Of a stretch of DNA of 8,730 bases, positions 5,450 through 8,730 are shown piece after piece. Each line of letters starts with the position of its first letter. Positions within the stretch are counted from its first letter, which is position 1. A program made the position numbers and the translations under genes. The notes beneath the pieces were generated by a model. It had not been told where the DNA came from and searched no databases. It saw only the letters and a list, made by a program, of their open reading frames with translations. This DNA is from JBAYVY01 sp041674345 (GTDB lineage: Bacteria > Planctomycetota > Phycisphaerae > Phycisphaerales > Zrk34): positions 1 to 8,730 of the forward strand of contig JBAYVY010000141.1 in assembly GCA_041674345.1 (NCBI GenBank), read 5' to 3'.

Positions 5450-6254
5450 TTTCTTCGTGTCTTGGCGGGTCATCAAAAACGAGAATGCGTTTGCCCTGCG
5501 TATCGGCCTGCGCGATGCCGATGTCGCTGTTCTGCACGACCAGCGCGATGTTGGTGACGGTTTGTTCGTCGCTCAGATGTTCCAGATCGGCGGGCAGTGC
5601 GAAACGTCCCCGGAAAAATTCGGCCGCCTCCCGGAACAGGCGGTCGCGCGCGCCGGGGTCCAGTTCGTCGCGGCGCTGCACCAGATCGTAAATCAGATCG
5701 CGTTCCTCCCGGCTGATGCGTGCGAGGATGCGTGCGCGAATCGCTGAATCGGATGCGAAGGTGTTGTGACGTTGTTGGGAGCGCATCAGCGCGGTGGGGG
5801 CCGCGCCATGGAAGTCACGCACGATGATGGTGCCCGCCGCCATGTCGCCCAGGCGTCGGTGGGCCGGGTCGATTTGTGCGATGATGCCGCCCAGCGTCAT
5901 GGCCAGCGGGATCATGTCGATGGGTCGGAGGAGATTGCGGATCAGCACGTCATGGCCGGTGAGGGCGGCCCCGTCGGCGCTGACCACGCGGATGCCGAGC
6001 ATTTGCTTGCCGGGGGTCTGACCGTGACGGCGCAGCTCGAACAGCGTGAAGTAGCCGAAATCGACGACGAGCATTCCCGCCAACAACAGCGCCACGCCGA
6101 AGTTGCCCAGTTGTGCCAATCCAACCCCCATGCCGATGACGATGGCCCAGATGAACACCTGGTCGATCAGCCACGCCATGGCGCGTGTGACCAGCCCGGC
6201 CAGTTCAAAGCGGAACACCACCTGTTCGGGCGTCTGAATGTGGTAATACAGCAA
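5433..6254 (-). CDS. RDD-family membrane protein with long helical C-terminal region
   Basis: 273 aa from TTG 6254, with GGAG 9 nt upstream, giving MLYYHIQTPEQVVFRFELAG, a typical N-terminus for this subgroup. In-frame ATGs further upstream (for example 6365) lie in the heptamer array and are less likely. RDD features: R24-AMAWLI-D31 in helix 1, a second helix around 53-75, then ELRRHGQTPGKQMLGIRVV (about 75-93) and LIRNLLRPIDMIP (about 106-118). After residue 145 there is a soluble, charged helical region (ARILARISREERDLIYDL, ARDRLFREAAEFFRGR). The last residues, HEERDEGT, are encoded by the octamer array, and a variant unit supplies the TAG stop. It is divergent from the SpoIIM-family gene; RDD and SpoIIM genes are frequent neighbours, often near MoxR/DUF58 genes not visible here. 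The cellular role is unknown. Confidence 0.9.
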   Translation of the reverse strand: MLYYHIQTPEQVVFRFELAGLVTRAMAWLIDQVFIWAIVIGMGVGLAQLGNFGVALLLAGMLVVDFGYFTLFELRRHGQTPGKQMLGIRVVSADGAALTGHDVLIRNLLRPIDMIPLAMTLGGIIAQIDPAHRRLGDMAAGTIIVRDFHGAAPTALMRSQQRHNTFASDSAIRARILARISREERDLIYDLVQRRDELDPGARDRLFREAAEFFRGRFALPADLEHLSDEQTVTNIALVVQNSDIGIAQADTQGKRILVFDDPPRHEERDEGT

Positions 6255-6272
6255 GGCGAGGGTCTCCGGCGG

Positions 6273-6368
6273 GCGGGGTGCGTTGTGCGGGATGCGGTTT
6301 GCGGGGTGCGTTGTATTCCGCATCCCGCATCCCGCAATGCGCATCCCGCACAACGCACCCCGCATGTT
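6273..6368. repeat. Inverted heptamer array in the RDD/spoIIM divergent region
   Basis: Six 7-nt units beginning GCG (gcggggt, gcgttgt, gcgggat, gcggttt, gcggggt, gcgttgt; 6273-6314), five spacer bases, then seven 7-nt units beginning GCA (gcatccc, gcatccc, gcaatgc, gcatccc, gcacaac, gcacccc, gcatgtt; 6320-6368). The outer 24 bases at 6273-6296 and 6340-6363 are perfect reverse complements. The array lies between the divergent starts and would fall in the 5' leader of the RDD transcript, forming a long hairpin. Confidence 0.85.
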
Positions 6369-6395
6369 GTCATCGAACGCGGTTGCTGTCAAAAT
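6364..6395. promoter_or_regulatory. Overlapping face-to-face promoter candidates for the RDD gene and the spoIIM-like gene
   Basis: Plus strand: TTGTCA (6367-6372), 17 nt, CAAAAT (6390-6395); transcription would begin about at the ATG at 6402, implying a leaderless message, which fits the lack of a Shine-Dalgarno there. Minus strand: TTGACA (6392-6387), 17 nt, CAACAT (6369-6364). Each -35 overlaps the other's -10. Both -10 boxes match sigma70 consensus only partly (4/6 and 3/6). Confidence 0.4.
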
Positions 6396-6401
6396 CTCGC
6401 T

Positions 6402-7475
6402 ATGGACACCAACCGTTTCCTGCTGGATCGCCGGGATCGCTGGCAACGTCTGACGACGTTGCTGGACCAGGTCGAACGACGCGGCGTCAACGGACTGCGG
6501 CCGCAACAGATCGACGAACTGTTCCGTCTGTACCGGCTGGTGTCCAGCGATCTGAACTTCGCGCAGACGCACACGGGCAATCCGTCGCTGCTGGAATATC
6601 TCGAAGGGTTGGTCGGGCGTGCATATGCGGTGCTGGCCGTGCCGCGAAGGGGCCGGCCGCTCCATGCCTGGTGGCGCATCGTCCGGCACGATTTTCCGCA
6701 CGTGATGCGCGTGCGGTGGCGACTGCTGTTGACCGCGACTCTGGCCACGGTGCTGGGCGTCGTCAGCGGTTTCATGCTGACCTGGGTGCGACCCGACACC
6801 GCCGATGTGTTCATCGGCGCGTTTCCGGGCCACCTCAGCGAAACCCCGGCTCAACGGGTTCAACGACTCGAAACCGAGGAACGCGCCGGCCACTCGCCGA
6901 TTGATTCGGTCGGTGAACATGCCGTGTTCACCACTTATCTGTTCACGCACAACATCCGTGTCACGGTGCTTTGCTTCGCACTGGGGCTGACCTTCGGCAT
7001 CGGCACGACGGTGCTGCTGTTTTACAACGGCGTGATACTCGGCTCGCTGGCGGCCATGTATGCGAACGACGGCGTGATGACGTTTTTCATCGCGTGGGTC
7101 GGCCCGCACGGTTCGATTGAACTGCCCTGCGTCATCTTCGGCGCCACCGCCGGGCTGATGCTCGCTCGTGCGCAATGGAACCGCCGGGACGGATCGAGCC
7201 GGCTCCAGATTCGCCGGATGCGCGGGCAACTGGTCGCCATTCTGATCGCCACAGCGTCGCTGCTGGTCGTCGCCGGCGCCATCGAGGGCGGCTTCAGCCA
7301 GATCAACGAACCGACGATTCCCTATGTGCTGAAAATCGCGGTCGCGGGGATTCTGTTTGTCGCGCTGATCGCCTATCTGTTCGTCATGCCGATTGACAAG
7401 CGTCCGCTGGGGACGACGGATGCGGACGCCTCCGACGCCGATCCGTCGTGGCTCCGCGCCGCCGAGATCGCGTAA
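6402..7475 (+). CDS. SpoIIM-family (stage II sporulation protein M-like, DUF95) membrane protein
   Basis: 357 aa from ATG 6402. Despite the name, this family is widespread in non-spore-formers and its role there is unsettled. Residues 1-100 are soluble and helical (RRDRWQRLTTLLDQVERRG; LFRLYRLVSSDLNFAQT), as usual. About five membrane segments follow: LLLTATLATVLGVVSGFML, VTVLCFALGLTFGIGTTVLL, the region around VIFGATAGLMLA, VAILIATASLLVVAGAI, and VLKIAVAGILFVALIAYLFV. Family motifs are clear: THNIRV..L.F..G...G.GT..LL..NG..LGSLAAMY, HGSIELPCVIFGATAG and the GAIEGGFSQ region. No Shine-Dalgarno precedes the ATG, consistent with leaderless initiation. It diverges from an RDD gene, a partnership seen in many bacteria, so joint function in the envelope is likely but undefined. 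It converges with the desaturase gene, 23 nt away. Confidence 0.93.
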   Translation: MDTNRFLLDRRDRWQRLTTLLDQVERRGVNGLRPQQIDELFRLYRLVSSDLNFAQTHTGNPSLLEYLEGLVGRAYAVLAVPRRGRPLHAWWRIVRHDFPHVMRVRWRLLLTATLATVLGVVSGFMLTWVRPDTADVFIGAFPGHLSETPAQRVQRLETEERAGHSPIDSVGEHAVFTTYLFTHNIRVTVLCFALGLTFGIGTTVLLFYNGVILGSLAAMYANDGVMTFFIAWVGPHGSIELPCVIFGATAGLMLARAQWNRRDGSSRLQIRRMRGQLVAILIATASLLVVAGAIEGGFSQINEPTIPYVLKIAVAGILFVALIAYLFVMPIDKRPLGTTDADASDADPSWLRAAEIA

Positions 7476-7483
7476 CACCGGGG

Positions 7484-7497
7484 CCGGCGCGTGCCGG
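7484..7497. terminator. Weak hairpin between convergent genes
   Basis: CCGGC-GCGT-GCCGG forms a 5-bp GC stem in the 23-nt gap between the convergent SpoIIM-like and desaturase genes. There is no T run on either strand, so intrinsic termination is doubtful. Confidence 0.2.
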
Positions 7498-7498
7498 G

Positions 7499-8542
7499 TT
7501 ACGAACAAGCCCCCGCGACTTGAGGAGACCCAGCGTCGCTTTGCCCCGGCAACTCGGCGTGATATTGGTAGGTCGGGTCGAGTTGTTGTTGATGCAGAAT
7601 ATCGGCGATGTGCCGCCACGTGGCGATCAACCCGCGCGGGCAATACGGCATGTCGTGCTTCATCGCCCGGTGAAGCCGGGGCAGGTAATAGCACGGCACC
7701 GTCGGATACATATGGTGTTCGGTGTGAAAGTTCATATGCCAGTAAAGGAATTGCGCGACGGGGTTGACGAGGATGGTGCGGCAGCAGAGGCGGAAGTCCG
7801 GCACGTTGTCTTGCAGGCCGATGTGTTGGGTGCTGTTCAGCAGGAAGAACAGCCACCCGCCGTAGAACGGCGCGAGCGTCACCACCACCGGGATCATCCA
7901 CCCGTGCATGCAGATCGACACGGCGAGGATCAGCGCATGGCCGATGAGCAGGACGCGCGCCCAGCGGATGGGGCCTCGCAGTTTGGCGCGGTCGGGGAAC
8001 AGCGTGGCGGACCATTCGCCGTCGAACCGGCCGCGGGCGTTGCGGAGCGTGCCTCGCACCGTGTAATACGGCCCGCGCCAATTGACGAAACCATAGCGGA
8101 GAAAATCGCGGACGACGATGCGCATCGGCAGCACGACTTCCCCATCGTCCGGCGGATGCAGCGTGAAGGCGTGATGCCGGACGTGGCTGGCCTGGAAATG
8201 CTCGAAGTTGATCCAGCCGAGGAATGCGAAGACGCGGACGAACAATTCGTTCAGCCAACGGGAACGGAACACCGTGTTATGCACCAGTTCATGCACGGCG
8301 TTAATCATGAAGGCGAAGCACGTGCCGTGCAGGAACAGCAGGGCGAGCGTGACGACAATGGACCAGTGATAGGCCGAATAAACGGACACCCCGCCTGTGA
8401 TGGCCAGCAGCGACAGGTGGCCCAAGGCCTGCGCCAGCCCGCGAAGGTTGCTGCGCTGGTTGAGTTGCTTGAGCAGATCGCGGTCGAGCGGGGTTTTATA
8501 CCACGGGATCGAGCGGAACTTTTTGGCGGGATTCGCTTCCAT
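7499..8542 (-). CDS. Membrane fatty acid desaturase (acyl-lipid type, di-iron)
   Basis: 347 aa. It introduces a double bond into membrane fatty acyl chains using a di-iron centre held by three histidine boxes, all present: HELVH (84-88), HVRHH (120-124) and HTEHH (273-277), with a further QH (239-240, STQHIGLQDN) typical of the family. Hydrophobic stretches surround them (LSLLAITGGVSVYSAY, IVVTLALLFLHGTCFAF, VLLIGHALILAVSICM, IPVVVTLAPFYGGWLFFLL). I choose ATG 8542 with GGAG 7 nt upstream; a GTG at 8608 would add 22 residues but lacks a ribosome-binding site. It is a monocistronic-looking gene with no redox partner visible. The position of the double bond and the substrate cannot be told from sequence. 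Related hydroxylases or ketolases share the boxes, but the overall pattern favours a desaturase. Confidence 0.93.
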   Translation of the reverse strand: MEANPAKKFRSIPWYKTPLDRDLLKQLNQRSNLRGLAQALGHLSLLAITGGVSVYSAYHWSIVVTLALLFLHGTCFAFMINAVHELVHNTVFRSRWLNELFVRVFAFLGWINFEHFQASHVRHHAFTLHPPDDGEVVLPMRIVVRDFLRYGFVNWRGPYYTVRGTLRNARGRFDGEWSATLFPDRAKLRGPIRWARVLLIGHALILAVSICMHGWMIPVVVTLAPFYGGWLFFLLNSTQHIGLQDNVPDFRLCCRTILVNPVAQFLYWHMNFHTEHHMYPTVPCYYLPRLHRAMKHDMPYCPRGLIATWRHIADILHQQQLDPTYQYHAELPGQSDAGSPQVAGACS

Positions 8543-8549
8543 GTCGCGG

Positions 8550-8553
8550 CTCC
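8550..8553 (-). promoter_or_regulatory. Shine-Dalgarno supporting the desaturase ATG at 8542
   Basis: GGAG on the minus strand, 7 nt before ATG 8542. The alternative GTG at 8608 is preceded by CACCTCAATGTTCC, with no purine-rich site. This decides the start. Confidence 0.6.
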
Positions 8554-8691
8554 AATCACTCAACGCCGGCGCATCGCAACCGGCGGTGATTCGCTGATGA
8601 ACTTTCACGGAACATTGAGGTGCTTCATTTCTACCCCGCCGCGCGGCCCAAGTCGTTCAGCCCAATCACCCGGAGAAAATTGAACACCCCC

Positions 8692-8730
8692 GGAACCCGC
8701 CCCCGCCCCCGGAACCCGCCCCCGCCCCCG
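8692..8730. repeat. 19-bp tandem repeat running off the window end
   Basis: Two exact copies of a 19-bp unit, GGAACCCGCCCCCGCCCCC (8692-8710 and 8711-8729), are followed by a G that would begin a third. The array continues beyond the window, so copy number is unknown. It lies upstream of the desaturase; the 8554-8691 stretch between shows no gene or clear promoter. Confidence 0.8.

Noticed and set aside
5433..8258. A 941-codon open frame on the minus strand spanning three genes
   Set aside because: Only its 3' third (6254-5433) is a real RDD gene. The rest is antisense to the SpoIIM-family gene and out of frame with the desaturase, with Arg/His/Pro-rich shadow composition typical of high-GC DNA.
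7448..8683. A 411-codon plus-strand open frame
   Set aside because: It is antisense to the desaturase, whose three histidine boxes are intact; the plus-strand translation has no recognisable domain and a charged, low-hydrophobicity shadow composition.

Overview
The window (about 60% GC by eye) looks like a chromosomal fragment of a Planctomycetota bacterium, possibly a Phycisphaerae-type lineage. This is inferred from gene style (RDD-domain proteins with Cys-containing N-termini, small zinc-finger membrane proteins, a SpoIIM homologue next to an RDD gene) and from spacers filled with 7- and 8-nt periodic repeats. No rRNA or ribosomal marker is present, so the assignment is tentative. I see no tRNA, rRNA, CRISPR array, transposase or prophage gene.

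Layout. From 6254 down to 1, seven genes lie on the minus strand. In transcription order they are an RDD protein (6254-5433), a second RDD protein (5206-4517), a zinc-ribbon/B-box-like membrane protein (4488-3883), a small two-helix membrane protein (3867-3370), the haem chaperone CcmE (3051-2638), the cytochrome c haem lyase component CcmF (2641-578), and a secreted protein with GHPQ repeats (488 to beyond the left edge). On the plus strand a SpoIIM-family protein (6402-7475) diverges from the first RDD gene. It converges on a minus-strand fatty acid desaturase (8542-7499).

How the genes relate. CcmE and CcmF are consecutive players in System I cytochrome c maturation: CcmE carries haem outside the membrane and CcmF helps attach it to apocytochromes. 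This CcmE has Cys in place of the usual haem-binding His (CxxxY rather than HxxxY), the variant described for Desulfovibrio and archaea (System I*). ccmE and ccmF are translationally coupled through a GTGA overlap. The GHPQ-repeat protein follows directly and may belong to the same operon. The RDD/SpoIIM pair and the two small membrane proteins look like an envelope-associated set of unknown role.

Most unusual content. The standout is a population of small palindromic and periodic elements, some inside genes. A 57-bp hairpin element built on GGGGTCGGACCCC sits in frame in ccmF and adds about 19 residues to a predicted loop. A perfect 26-bp palindrome also lies in ccmF. An octamer array forms the 3' end, including the stop codon, of the first RDD gene. 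An inverted heptamer array fills the predicted leader of that same gene, beside two overlapping face-to-face promoter candidates.
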